Assembly (NCBI RefSeq): GCF_016864375.1
Contig: NZ_CP069354.1
Span: 4,919,501 to 4,983,500 of the forward strand
Origin: Microvirga sp. VF16
GTDB taxonomy: Bacteria; Pseudomonadota; Alphaproteobacteria; Rhizobiales; Beijerinckiaceae
Length of the DNA: 64,000 nucleotides
Reading direction: 5' to 3'
Positions 50,004-58,752 of the stretch are shown here, piece by piece (position 1 is the stretch's first letter; every line of letters begins with the position of its first letter). Under the pieces are notes generated by a model, which had not been told where the DNA came from, ran no database searches, and saw only the letters and a list, made by a program, of their open reading frames with translations. Both the position numbers and the translations under genes were made by a program.

Positions 50004-51053
50004 ATGACTGTAAAGGCCTTTGGCGCCTACGCCGGAGACAAGCCGCTCGAGCCGATGGACATCAGCCGTCGGTCGGTCGGTCCACACGATGTCGGCATCG
50101 AGATCGCCTTCTGCGGCGTGTGCCACTCCGACATCCATCAGGTTCGTGCCGAATGGGCCGGCACCCTGTATCCCTGCGTGCCGGGCCACGAGATCGTCGG
50201 CTGGGTGTCGTCGGTCGGCGCGCATGTATCGGGCCACAAGGTCGGCGATCTGGTCGGCGTCGGGTGCATTGTCGATAGCTGCAAGCGCTGCGACGATTGC
50301 AGCGACGGGTTGGAAAACTACTGCAACCACATGGTCGGCACCTACAACGGACCCACGTCCGATGCGCCGGGTCACACGCTTGGTGGCTACTCTCAGCAGA
50401 TCGTGGTGCACGAGCGCTACGTGCTGCGCATCAGCCATCCCGAGGAGCAACTTGCCGCCGTCGCGCCGCTGCTGTGCGCCGGGATCACCACATACTCGCC
50501 TCTGAAGCACTGGAACGTAGGCCCCGGCCACAAGGTGGGCGTAGTCGGCATCGGCGGCCTGGGTCACATGGGCATCAAGCTCGCGCACGCGATGGGCGCG
50601 CACGTGGTGGCCTTCACCACCTCCGAGTCGAAGCGCGAAGCCGCAACAGCGCTGGGCGCGCATGAGGTCGTCGTCTCCCGCAACGCGGATGAGATGGCAG
50701 CGCACGCCAAGAGCCTCGACTTCATTCTCAATACGGTGGCAATGCCCCACAACCTCGATGCCTTCTTAGCGCTGCTCAAGCGCGACGGCACCATGACATT
50801 GGTGGGCGCACCGGCGACGCCGCATCCGTCGCCGGAGGTGTTCAGCCTGATCATGAAGCGCCGCAGCCTGGCGGGCTCGATGATCGGCGGCATCCCCGAG
50901 ACGCAGGAGATGCTGGATTTCTGTGCCGAGCACGGGATCGTTGCCGACATCGAGATGATCCAGGCCGACGAGATCAACGAAGCCTATGAACGAATGCTCA
51001 AGGGCGACGTGAAGTATCGCTTCGTGATCGACACTGCGTCCCTGGCAGCCTGA
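50004..51053 (+). CDS. zinc-dependent NAD(P) alcohol dehydrogenase (YahK/cinnamyl type)
   Basis: 349 residues. Catalytic zinc ligands: Cys in CGVCHSDIHQV, His-Glu in VPGHEIVGWV, and Cys in PLLCAGITTY. Structural zinc site: CKRCDDCSDGLENYC. The Rossmann motif is GIGGLGHMGIKLAHAMG. This set is that of YahK/Adh6-type aldehyde reductases with NADP preference. It should reduce aromatic or aliphatic aldehydes. A LysR palindrome upstream links it to the MFS-CMD-cupin unit. Confidence 0.92.
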   Translation: MTVKAFGAYAGDKPLEPMDISRRSVGPHDVGIEIAFCGVCHSDIHQVRAEWAGTLYPCVPGHEIVGWVSSVGAHVSGHKVGDLVGVGCIVDSCKRCDDCSDGLENYCNHMVGTYNGPTSDAPGHTLGGYSQQIVVHERYVLRISHPEEQLAAVAPLLCAGITTYSPLKHWNVGPGHKVGVVGIGGLGHMGIKLAHAMGAHVVAFTTSESKREAATALGAHEVVVSRNADEMAAHAKSLDFILNTVAMPHNLDAFLALLKRDGTMTLVGAPATPHPSPEVFSLIMKRRSLAGSMIGGIPETQEMLDFCAEHGIVADIEMIQADEINEAYERMLKGDVKYRFVIDTASLAA

Positions 51054-51210
51054 CCTCGGTCGAGGGTGCCGTTGGCCACCTGATAGCCAAGATCATGAAC
51101 CATCGTCGGCTCGGGAGCATTTGCCTCTCCTGAGCCGGCAGCTCGGGGTTAGCACGGATAGAAAACCCGGTAGCAGAGAAGCCTCGTCCCGCACGATCCG
51201 GAGCATTTCC

Positions 51211-51681
51211 ATGGCGATGAGACCACCGACGATCAGCCGCCGCACGATGCTCGGCGCCACGTTCGCAGCCGCCGTTCCGCATCTGGCATACGGTCAGAGC
51301 GGCCGGGATCCGGCAAGCCAGAAGCCGACCGACGTGAGGATCAGGCTGACCTTCGATGGCCGAACCATGACGGCCACGCTCTACGACAACCCGTCGGCCC
51401 GCGATTTGGCCACCTTGCTCCCCCTGGACCTCACGATCGACGACTACGGCAGCAACGAGAAGATCGCCTACCTGCCACGCAAGCTCACGGAGGACGGCAG
51501 CGGCCCCTTCGGCAACGAGCGGCCGGGTGATCTCTGCTATTTCAAGCCTTGGGGCAACCTGGCCATGTTCTACGCCGATTACCGCTGGGACGGCCTGATC
51601 CGGCTCGGCCGCTTCGACGGCAGCTTTGAGCCCCTACGCGTGCGCGGCAAATTCCCGTTGCGCATCGAGCGCATTGGATAG
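51211..51681 (+). CDS. cyclophilin-like fold protein with a Tat-like leader
   Basis: 156 residues. Leader with RRTMLGATFAAAVPHLAYGQ, a twin-arginine signal. The mature part matches the bacterial cyclophilin-like domain: VRIRLTFDGRTMTATLYDNP, SARDLATLLPLDLTIDDYGS, EKIAYLPRKL, GDLCYFKPWGNLAMFYADYR and LIRLGRFDG. These proteins lack proven proline isomerase activity. Start ATG 51211 with CGGAG upstream. Confidence 0.85.
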   Translation: MAMRPPTISRRTMLGATFAAAVPHLAYGQSGRDPASQKPTDVRIRLTFDGRTMTATLYDNPSARDLATLLPLDLTIDDYGSNEKIAYLPRKLTEDGSGPFGNERPGDLCYFKPWGNLAMFYADYRWDGLIRLGRFDGSFEPLRVRGKFPLRIERIG

Positions 51682-51842
51682 GAACCGAGATCCCCTGCGT
51701 TTTCGAAACGTCTGGTTCGATGAGGATTCCAGCTTCGGGGCTGAAGCCTCCCTATTGCCGTTTCCGCTCGCACCGTGCAAGGCCCTCGTCAGAATGCTAT
51801 CAGGTACAGACCCAGAGCTTCTGGGATCGGCAGAGCAAGCAT

Positions 51843-53234
51843 ATGTCTGACTTGGCGACCCGGATTGTCGGCTTTGTGTCCAGCACCTCGAAGGGGCTTC
51901 GATCGCTTCGGTCTCTCCGTAACGCACAGGTTCGTCTTCAGGCGAGCACTCGACAGGCCGAGCTCGAAGGCCTACAGTTCGCGTTCTACGCCCGGCTGAC
52001 CGCCATCATCGTCGTTTCGGTCTGGCTGGTCTGGCTCGTACCAGGGCCACGCGATCTCTATTACGGTGCTTACGCCTTCGGGTTCTTCCTCCTGGGCTAT
52101 ATCCCATACCGCCTGCGGCACCGTCGTCACGGCGAGGCTATCAAGCTTGGTTTCATTGTCCTCGACGTGGCCTTGATGACGGCTGCGATCCTGGTCCCGC
52201 CACCGGTGAGTCTCGGCAACGACTGGCCGATTCAGACCCGCCTGCGCGGGCAGGAATTCCTCTACGTTCTCCTTCTCCTCGGTGAGGCTGCGCTTACCTA
52301 CTCCCCGAGGAGGGTGCTCTGGACGGGGGTGTCGATCCTCGTCATCTGGTCGTTCGGGGTCTTCACGATCTACTCCCAGCCGGACACCCTGCGGTTCAAC
52401 GATGCGGCTGCGGAGGGAGTTCTCACGTCGGCCGCGGCCCTGGATATCTCCTTCAAGCCTGCTTTTGTCGGCCTGACGGCCTGGTACACCCAGCTTGTTG
52501 CAACCTCCCTGTTCACCCTGCTCATCACTCTCGCCGTCTGGCGCAGCCGGCGGACGCTGTTGAACCAGGTCGAGGCCGAGGTCGTGCGCGCGGATCTCGC
52601 GCGCTACGTCTCTCCGGACGTGGCCGAGGCCCTCGCCAGCCGCGGCGGGACTGCCTTCGGAGAGCCGGCGACACGAACGGTGGCCGTCCTGTTCGCAGAC
52701 ATCGTCGGCTTCACCAAGCTCACAGAGCCTCTCTCGCCCGAGCGCACGTTCGCCTTGCTGCGCAGTTTCCAGGAGCGGAGTAGCGCCATCGTGTTCAATC
52801 ATGGCGGCACCCTCGACAAGTACCTGGGCGACGGCTTCATGGCCACCTTCGGCTCCATCGGCCTGCAACCGGACGCGCCGGCCCGCGCGCTCGCGTGCGC
52901 CTTTAAACTCCAGCAGGAGATCGAGCGCTGGAGCCGGAAGAGGTCCACTCGCGGCGCCCATCCGCTGCGTGTCTCGGTCGGGGTTCACTGTGGCCCTGTG
53001 ACGGTAGGCAATCTCGGCGGCAGGGAGCGCATCGAATTTACCGTCGTGGGCGACGTCGTGAACGTGGCGAGCAGGCTCGAGGAGGTGACGCGCGAGATTG
53101 GCGGCTCAATCATCGCCTCGGAGGATTGCATTCGCGCCGCGGGAGATCAGGAGTGGCTCACGAGGTTCCACTCCTCCCGCCAAGTTCAGCTCCGTGGCAG
53201 GCAGCAAGGCCTCCTCGTCCACATCGCCACGTGA
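51843..53234 (+). CDS. membrane-anchored adenylate/guanylate cyclase
   Basis: 463 residues. N-terminal membrane part (about 48-235) with about six helices (FYARLTAIIVVSVWLVWLVP, YGAYAFGFFLLGYIPYRL, LGFIVLDVALMTAAILVP). A class III cyclase domain follows (about 275-440): VLFADIVGFTKLTEPLSPER with the first metal Asp (about 285), LDKYLGDGFMATFGS with the second Asp (about 329), and VGNLGGRERIEFTVVGDVVNVASRLE. It makes cAMP from ATP. ATG 51843 is preferred to the longer frame from 51720. Confidence 0.9.
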   Translation: MSDLATRIVGFVSSTSKGLRSLRSLRNAQVRLQASTRQAELEGLQFAFYARLTAIIVVSVWLVWLVPGPRDLYYGAYAFGFFLLGYIPYRLRHRRHGEAIKLGFIVLDVALMTAAILVPPPVSLGNDWPIQTRLRGQEFLYVLLLLGEAALTYSPRRVLWTGVSILVIWSFGVFTIYSQPDTLRFNDAAAEGVLTSAAALDISFKPAFVGLTAWYTQLVATSLFTLLITLAVWRSRRTLLNQVEAEVVRADLARYVSPDVAEALASRGGTAFGEPATRTVAVLFADIVGFTKLTEPLSPERTFALLRSFQERSSAIVFNHGGTLDKYLGDGFMATFGSIGLQPDAPARALACAFKLQQEIERWSRKRSTRGAHPLRVSVGVHCGPVTVGNLGGRERIEFTVVGDVVNVASRLEEVTREIGGSIIASEDCIRAAGDQEWLTRFHSSRQVQLRGRQQGLLVHIAT

Positions 53235-53343
53235 TAGATGCCGCCCTGCCGATTAGCCCCCACATCGCAGGCAGGGGCTCGCGAACCTTGAATGACCACG
53301 CAGGGTCAGGGTACACCGCCGCGCCATCGGCATGAAAAACAGC

Positions 53344-53380
53344 GGACGAACGTTTGCCAGTGTGGCAAGAACGTTCGTCC
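53344..53380. terminator. perfect hairpin between convergent genes
   Basis: GGACGAACGTT (53344-53354) pairs with AACGTTCGTCC (53370-53380), with an inner TGCC/GGCA stem (53355-53358/53364-53367) and a small loop. It lies between the convergent cyclase and SDR genes and probably serves both as a bidirectional terminator, although no T-run is present. Confidence 0.6.
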
Positions 53381-53392
53381 CCGGAAGCACGA

Positions 53393-54157
53393 TCAGCGCA
53401 TGATGAGTCCGCCGTCCACCGAGATGGATTGCCCGGTCACATAGCTGGAAGCCGAACTGCACAACCACAGCACGGCGTCGGCGATCTCGTCGGCACGGCC
53501 GTGCCGACGCATGGGGATGCCCTCGACCATGGCATCCAGTGCCTCCTTCTGCCCAGAGGCGACCATCTGTTCCACCATCGGGGTCCAGATCAGGCCGGGG
53601 CACACGGCGTTGACGCGGATATTCCGTGTGGCGTATTCCAGCGCCGCGCTCTTGGTCAGGCCGAGAACGCCATGCTTGGCTGCATGATAGGTGCCGCGCT
53701 CGGCTCCGCCTACCAGCCCGCCGAGTGACGAGCAGTTGACGATGGCGCCGCTTCCCTGCTGCCGCATGTGCTGCAACTCGTACTTCATGCAGGCCCAGAT
53801 GCCACGCAGGTTGACCGAGTTCACGCGGTCGAAGTCCTCAGGCGTGGCGTCGGCGGTCTCCGCGAGCGCGTTCTGAACGCCGGCATTATTGAATGCCATA
53901 TCCAAGCGGCCGAACGTGGAGACGGTCTCCTTGACCATGGCCTCGACTTCGCCCAGATCCGCCACGTCGCAACGGATACCGATGGCCTTGTGCCCGGCTG
54001 CTACGAGCTCGTCGGCGGCAGCGCGTGCGCCGTCGCCGTTCACGTCCGCCAGCGCAACGGCCGCACCTGCCTGCGCGAATGCCTTGGCGGTTGCCAGGCC
54101 CATGCCTGATGCGGCGCCGGTAACCAGCGCAACTTGGTTCTCGAAGGAGATTTTCAT
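53393..54157 (-). CDS. SDR family oxidoreductase
   Basis: 254 residues. TGAASGMG (14-21), NNAG (about 91-94), Ser in VNCSSLGGLVG, Tyr-Lys in TYHAAKHG, and the C-terminal SSYVTGQSISVDGGLIM of classical SDRs. The nearest pattern is that of NAD(P)-dependent glucose/alcohol dehydrogenases such as LinC-like or levodione reductases. It is codirectional with the GDH and hydrolase genes and 130 bp downstream of the former. Confidence 0.87.
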   Translation of the reverse strand: MKISFENQVALVTGAASGMGLATAKAFAQAGAAVALADVNGDGARAAADELVAAGHKAIGIRCDVADLGEVEAMVKETVSTFGRLDMAFNNAGVQNALAETADATPEDFDRVNSVNLRGIWACMKYELQHMRQQGSGAIVNCSSLGGLVGGAERGTYHAAKHGVLGLTKSAALEYATRNIRVNAVCPGLIWTPMVEQMVASGQKEALDAMVEGIPMRRHGRADEIADAVLWLCSSASSYVTGQSISVDGGLIMR

Positions 54158-54287
54158 GATGTCATTTCCTGTGTTGAATCAGATTTCCGGATGACGATGT
54201 CGTGGCTCCTGGATGTCATCCCTTCCTGGGAGCCAAGCCCGTAGGCCTCTGAGGCAGTTGCCTTAAAAGCCGCGACGGCAGGTCGTG

Positions 54288-55361
54288 TCATTGCCTCGGG
54301 GACAGTCGCAGCAGTCGGTCCTTCGAGGGACCTTCCCCCCTTGGCGACCGGTTCGTCGTGATCACGTAGAGATCGCGCGCCACCGGCAGCACGTCCCGGA
54401 TGCGGTCACCGGAGCTGAACACGCGCTTGAGCGCTCTGGCTCCTTCGTCCATGACCAGCAGTTCGCGTGAGCCGAGCGCCGCAATCACCAGTTCGTCGCC
54501 GGCGAACGCGGCGCCCGCGGGCGCCCACGTGCTGCGGCCGGATTCGATCCAGGCCGGCTCCAGGCCATCGCGCCGCTCGGCGCCCTCGGCCAGCGGCCAG
54601 CCGTAATTCACGCCTGGCTTGATCCGGTTGATCTCGTCGTGACCGGACTCGCCATGCTCGACCACGAACAATTCGCCGGCCGGATTCCAGGCCATACCTT
54701 GCGGATTGCGATGGCCGTAGGAATAGATCAGGGAGCCCGGGAATGGGTTGTCCTGCGGCGCCTGGCCACTCAGTGTCATGCGTAGCACCTTGCCGGCCAG
54801 GCTGGCCCGATCCTGCGGACGCTCGCGGTCGCCGGTCCAACCGGTGGTCGCGTACAGATGCCCGTCCGGCCCGATGGCGATGGCCCCGCCGTTGTAGAGC
54901 CGGTGGCCGGGAATCCCTGCCAAAAGCACGCGGGTTTCGCGCCAGGCGTCGGCGTCGAACCGCGCCTCGATGACCTTGTTGGCGAGGCCCGCCTCGGAGC
55001 GGTACGAGTGGTAGAAGTAGGCGACGCCGCTTTGCGCGAAGTCGCGGGACAGCGCCATGCCGAGCAGGCCGGCGCCGCCTTCGTCCACGATCGGGTCGGA
55101 GGTCTGGAGTGGGTAGCGCCGCTGCCGGCCGTTCTCGATCACGACGATGTTGCCGGTCTTCTCGGTCAGCAGAAACCGATCGTCGGCACGCGCGATGTCC
55201 CATGGGTAGTCGAGACCGTCGCTGACCACCTGCATTGTCCAGTCGCCGGGCATGGTGGCCTGGATGCGCACGTTGCCGGCCGCATCCTGTGCCAGGGCCG
55301 CCGGGGCGGCGCAGAGCGTCGCTAGCGCCTGGATGTAGAGGGCGATGAGCGATGGCTTCAT
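54288..55361 (-). CDS. PQQ-dependent aldose sugar dehydrogenase (YliI/Asd type)
   Basis: 357 residues. Signal peptide to about 24 (LATLCAAPAALAQ). Six-bladed propeller of the GSDH family: GLDYPWDIARADDRFLLTEK, GEGGAGLLGMALSRDFAQ-like blade, LYNGGAIAIGPDGHLYATTG, YSYGHRNPQGMAWNP (with the PQQ-binding HRNPQG), ELFVVEHGESGHDEINRI and GVNYGWPLAEG. It oxidises sugars at C1 in the periplasm if PQQ is available. It lies 26 bp after the hydrolase gene, same strand. Confidence 0.88.
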   Translation of the reverse strand: MKPSLIALYIQALATLCAAPAALAQDAAGNVRIQATMPGDWTMQVVSDGLDYPWDIARADDRFLLTEKTGNIVVIENGRQRRYPLQTSDPIVDEGGAGLLGMALSRDFAQSGVAYFYHSYRSEAGLANKVIEARFDADAWRETRVLLAGIPGHRLYNGGAIAIGPDGHLYATTGWTGDRERPQDRASLAGKVLRMTLSGQAPQDNPFPGSLIYSYGHRNPQGMAWNPAGELFVVEHGESGHDEINRIKPGVNYGWPLAEGAERRDGLEPAWIESGRSTWAPAGAAFAGDELVIAALGSRELLVMDEGARALKRVFSSGDRIRDVLPVARDLYVITTNRSPRGEGPSKDRLLRLSPRQ

Positions 55362-55387
55362 TTCAGTGCCTCCCTGCCGTCATGGCC

Positions 55388-56410
55388 TCACAGATGCTTG
55401 CCGAAGAACTCGGCCATCTTGTCCACGGCAGGCGTCACGTATTGCGGCTTGTCGTACAGGTCGAAGTGCGAGGCGCCGGGGATGACCAGCAGTTCCTTGG
55501 GCTGCTGCGCCTTGGCGTAAGCCGCTTCGCTGAACTTGCGCGTCTCGGCGCGCTCGCCCGCGATCAGCAGCACCGGCCTGGGCGAGACCCGCTCCATGTG
55601 TTCCAGCGGGTAGTACGCCATGTGCAGACCGGGGCTGGTCACGATGAAGCGGTTGCGGGCATTCGGATGAGCGCCGCGCGGGGTCAGGTAGTAATCCACC
55701 GCCTCACGGATGAAGTTATCGCTATCGGCATTGACTTGGTCATGTGATGGAAGCAGTTGCTGCACCAACACGGGTGCGCCGGCCGCTTCCTTGTTCAATT
55801 GCTCGGCGACGCCCTGGAGCAGCTTCTGCTGGTCCTCGGCCGTGACCGAGGCGCCCTGGATGCCGGTGCGGGTTGCATCCCCGATGTCATAGGCAACCAC
55901 GCCGGCCACGGCCTTCACGCGCAGGTCAGTCTGGGCCTCGTGCAGCGCATAGCCGCCGCCGGCACAGATACCGACAGCGCCGATGCGGTTCGCAGCCACC
56001 TGCGGCAGGTTGGTCAGGTAGCCCACGGCGCTCCGGATGTCCTGAACGCGGTCGGCCGGATCCTCCAGGTCGCGCGGCTCGCCGCCGCTTTCGCCGTAGT
56101 GGGACGCGTCGTAGGCCAGCGTGATGAAGCCCTTGCGTGCAAGTGCCTGCGCGTACAGGCCAGAGGTCTGTTCCTTCACGCCGCCCCAGGGATGGGCCAC
56201 GACGATCGCCGGGTACTTCTTGCTGCTGTCGTAGTTGGCGGGCAGGTAGAGGTTGCCGGCCATGCGCACGCCGCCGTTGTCGAACGTGACCTCCTGCGAA
56301 CCGACGACATTGGCACCCTGCGCCACGGCGACCGGGTTCGTGGATTGCGCGAACGCTGGGATGGCGAACAGGATCGCGGCGGACATCAAGGAGTTTCTCA
56401 GGACGGACAT
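55388..56410 (-). CDS. exported alpha/beta hydrolase, paralogue with cysteine nucleophile elbow
   Basis: 340 residues. Sec-type signal peptide (LMSAAILFAIPAFAQ), whereas the paralogue at 45022 has a Tat signal. The core repeats that protein: VVAHPWGGVKEQTSGLYAQA, YGESGGEPRDLED, then GAVGICAGGGYAL, in which Cys149 sits in the nucleophile position, and VIPGASHFDLYD with the His. It is divergent from LysR2 across 238 bp that hold a candidate operator. It probably acts on an ester or lactone in the periplasm; the actual substrate is unknown. Confidence 0.85.
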   Translation of the reverse strand: MSVLRNSLMSAAILFAIPAFAQSTNPVAVAQGANVVGSQEVTFDNGGVRMAGNLYLPANYDSSKKYPAIVVAHPWGGVKEQTSGLYAQALARKGFITLAYDASHYGESGGEPRDLEDPADRVQDIRSAVGYLTNLPQVAANRIGAVGICAGGGYALHEAQTDLRVKAVAGVVAYDIGDATRTGIQGASVTAEDQQKLLQGVAEQLNKEAAGAPVLVQQLLPSHDQVNADSDNFIREAVDYYLTPRGAHPNARNRFIVTSPGLHMAYYPLEHMERVSPRPVLLIAGERAETRKFSEAAYAKAQQPKELLVIPGASHFDLYDKPQYVTPAVDKMAEFFGKHL

Positions 56411-56550
56411 TTCAATTCCTCGGTTACATCGTCACGCGCCTTTTCGGCGCCTCGACGCTCACTTGCAGGGCTTAGCCTTCCTTGGCTGACACGGAACTTA
56501 GATGGCGTATCCGACATCGAGTAGACGGCATAATTCGCATAGTCCCATAA

Positions 56551-56573
56551 ATGCTGTTCATGAATGGCAGCAT
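56551..56573. promoter_or_regulatory. candidate LysR2 operator
   Basis: ATGCTG-N11-CAGCAT with an inner TTCATGAA palindrome, centred in the spacer between the divergent hydrolase (56410) and LysR2 (56649). Its position and symmetry suit LysR binding; it differs from the LysR1 consensus. A second motif, ATGAAAGAGTTCAT (56633-56646), abuts the LysR2 start. Confidence 0.5.
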
Positions 56574-56648
56574 CCGATAGGATCGGTTCTCGAGCAGATT
56601 CCGGACGAGGGCTATGGGATGGATAGAGTCCCATGAAAGAGTTCATCA

Positions 56649-57542
56649 ATGTCGCGTGACAGCTTCGGCGACCTTCTGGCCTTCATCGCCGTGGCACGCG
56701 CGCGCAGCTTCACCCGCGCAGCGGCCCAGCTTCGGGTGACGCAACCAGCCTTGAGCACCACCATCCGGGCGTTGGAGGAGAAACTCGGCGTTCGTCTCCT
56801 CATGCGCAGCACGCGCGGCGTGGCGCCGACCGAGGCCGGTCAGCGGCTGCTGGATCGTCTCGCTCCCGAATTCGACGGCATCCAGGCCGAGATCGAGGCG
56901 CTCGGCGAGCTTCGGGACGAACCCATGGGAACGATCCGGATCACCGCCATCGACTACGCCATCAGGAGCACGCTTTGGCCCAAGCTGGCGACGTTCCTCC
57001 CGCAATACCCCAAGATCAAGGTCGAGCTGAACAACGAGTATGAGAGCGTCGATATCGTCGCGCGCGGGTACGACGCCGGCGTGCGGTTCGGCCAGGAACT
57101 GGCACAGGACATGATCTCAGTGCGGATCGGCCCGGACGTTCGCAACATGGTCGTGGGCTCGAAGTCCTACTTCGCAGGGCGGCGGCCGCCACAAACGCCC
57201 CGCGACCTCACCGAGCACGTTTGCATCAATCTGCGCGTGTCCACCTACGGCGGCCTCTACGAATGGGAGTTCTCCAAGGGCAGGCGCACCGTGAATGCCC
57301 GGGTGGATGGAACGGTCACCTTCAACAACGCCTACGACATCTTCGAGGCGACCAAGGCTGGCTTCGGGCTGGCCTACCTGCCCGAGGATATGGTTCGCCC
57401 CTGCGTCTCAGAGGGACAGCTCATCTCGGTGCTGGAGGACTGGTGCCCGGTGTGGCCCGGATTCCATCTCTATTATCCGCACCGGCGCCAGCCGTCGCGC
57501 GCGATGACCTTGCTGGTCGAGGCCTTGCGCCACAGGCCATAG
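56649..57542 (+). CDS. LysR family transcriptional regulator 2
   Basis: 297 residues, N-terminal winged HTH (LLAFIAVARARSFTRAAAQL, RVTQPALSTTIRALEEKLGV) and effector domain (GTIRITAIDYAIRSTLWPKL, VSTYGGLYEWEFSKGRRTVN). Clear paralogue of LysR1 and LysR3, with the same length and the same YGGLY.WEF region. Divergent from the Sec-exported hydrolase and 16 bp ahead of LysR3, so these two regulators are likely co-transcribed. Confidence 0.92.
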   Translation: MSRDSFGDLLAFIAVARARSFTRAAAQLRVTQPALSTTIRALEEKLGVRLLMRSTRGVAPTEAGQRLLDRLAPEFDGIQAEIEALGELRDEPMGTIRITAIDYAIRSTLWPKLATFLPQYPKIKVELNNEYESVDIVARGYDAGVRFGQELAQDMISVRIGPDVRNMVVGSKSYFAGRRPPQTPRDLTEHVCINLRVSTYGGLYEWEFSKGRRTVNARVDGTVTFNNAYDIFEATKAGFGLAYLPEDMVRPCVSEGQLISVLEDWCPVWPGFHLYYPHRRQPSRAMTLLVEALRHRP

Positions 57543-57558
57543 CAGCGGAGCAGCTTGC

Positions 57559-58452
57559 ATGTCCGGTGAGAACTTTCGCGACATCCAGGCCTTTCTCGCG
57601 GTTGCCCGGGAGCGTAGCTTCACCCGTGCGGCAGCGCAGTTGGGGGTTTCCCAGTCCGCGCTCAGCCACACCATTCGAGGGTTGGAGGCGCGGCTGGGGC
57701 TGCGTTTGTTGACGCGCACGACCCGTAGCGTATCGCCGACGGAGGCAGGTGAGCGCCTGATCCACAGAGTGGCCCCTCGGTTCGAGGCGATCACCGAGGA
57801 ACTGGCCGCCTTCGAGGAGTTGCGCGACAAGCCGGTCGGGACCGTGCGCATCACGGCCTCCGATTTTGCAGCAAACACGATTCTCTGGCCCAAGCTCTCC
57901 AAGCTCCAGCCGAAGTATCCCCACCTCAAGATCGAGGTGGCGATCGAGCCGGGACTGACCGACATCGTCGCGGAGCGCTTTGATGCGGGTGTCCGTTTTG
58001 GCGACCAGATTTCCAGGGACATGACGGCCGTTCGGATTTCGCGGGACATCCGCATGGTGATCGTCGGTGCGCCTTCCTACCTGGAAGGGCGTCCGTTGCC
58101 CAAGTCTCCGTCGGACTTGACCGAGCACGAGTGCATCAACATGCGCTTTTCGATGCGTGGCGGTGTGTACGCGTGGGAACTCAAGAAGGGCAAACGGAAC
58201 GTGCAGGTGCGGGTTGAAGGTTCGTGGACGTTCAACTCCATCTACCCTGTTGTGGAGGCCGCACTCGCAGGGTTTGGCTTGGCATACATGCCGGAGGAAC
58301 TGGCGCGTCCTTATATCGGGAGCGGCCAACTTCAAGCCGTGCTCAAGGACTGGTGCCCGACCTTCCCAGGGCTCCACATCTTCTTCGCCAGTCGGCGCCA
58401 ATCGTCGCTGGCACTGTCGCTGATCGTTGAGACACTGCGCTACCGACGCTAG
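57559..58452 (+). CDS. LysR family transcriptional regulator 3
   Basis: 297 residues, HTH region IQAFLAVARERSFTRAAAQL with GVSQSALSHTIRGLEARLGL, effector domain GTVRITASDFAANTILWPKL and SMRGGVYAWELKKGKRNVQV. The HTH is nearly the same as that of LysR1 (SFTRAAAQLGVSQSALSHT-R), so LysR1 and LysR3 might recognise similar DNA and cross-regulate. Directly follows LysR2. Confidence 0.92.
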   Translation: MSGENFRDIQAFLAVARERSFTRAAAQLGVSQSALSHTIRGLEARLGLRLLTRTTRSVSPTEAGERLIHRVAPRFEAITEELAAFEELRDKPVGTVRITASDFAANTILWPKLSKLQPKYPHLKIEVAIEPGLTDIVAERFDAGVRFGDQISRDMTAVRISRDIRMVIVGAPSYLEGRPLPKSPSDLTEHECINMRFSMRGGVYAWELKKGKRNVQVRVEGSWTFNSIYPVVEAALAGFGLAYMPEELARPYIGSGQLQAVLKDWCPTFPGLHIFFASRRQSSLALSLIVETLRYRR

Positions 58453-58752
58453 GCCGGACCCGGGCGGCTCATGAGTGTCATCTATAGCTGCCCATAGGAA
58501 GGCCCGCTTTGGGTCAAACATTCACGTTCCGGCACGCTCAACGAAGGTCGGCTCTTGAGCGCTGAAGCGGACCCAGCGCTGACGTCTCAGGAGTGCCACA
58601 CGCAGACATTCTGACCCTTTTGATTGCTTGAAGGACGGGAGAGGGTATCGTCCTGAATTCGGCTCAAACGGCGACTTCGCTAGGCGCGAACATTGGAAGG
58701 GCGGTGACCCTCGCGTGTGCGGAAACCTAGGATAGCCTCACCCGCAGCCCAC
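58453..58752. other. intergenic region with the second dispersed repeat
   Basis: No gene supported; contains repeat copy B at 58511-58617. A pair of convergent transcripts (LysR3 and DUF6894) end here. Confidence 0.45.
58511..58617 (+). repeat. dispersed intergenic repeat, copy B
   Basis: Starts GGGTCAAACATTCACGTTCC, includes GAAGCGGACCCAGCGCTGAC and CTCAGGAGTGCCA, and ends GCAGACATTCTGACCC. About 75-80% identical by eye to 40224-40330, same orientation. Confidence 0.7.
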
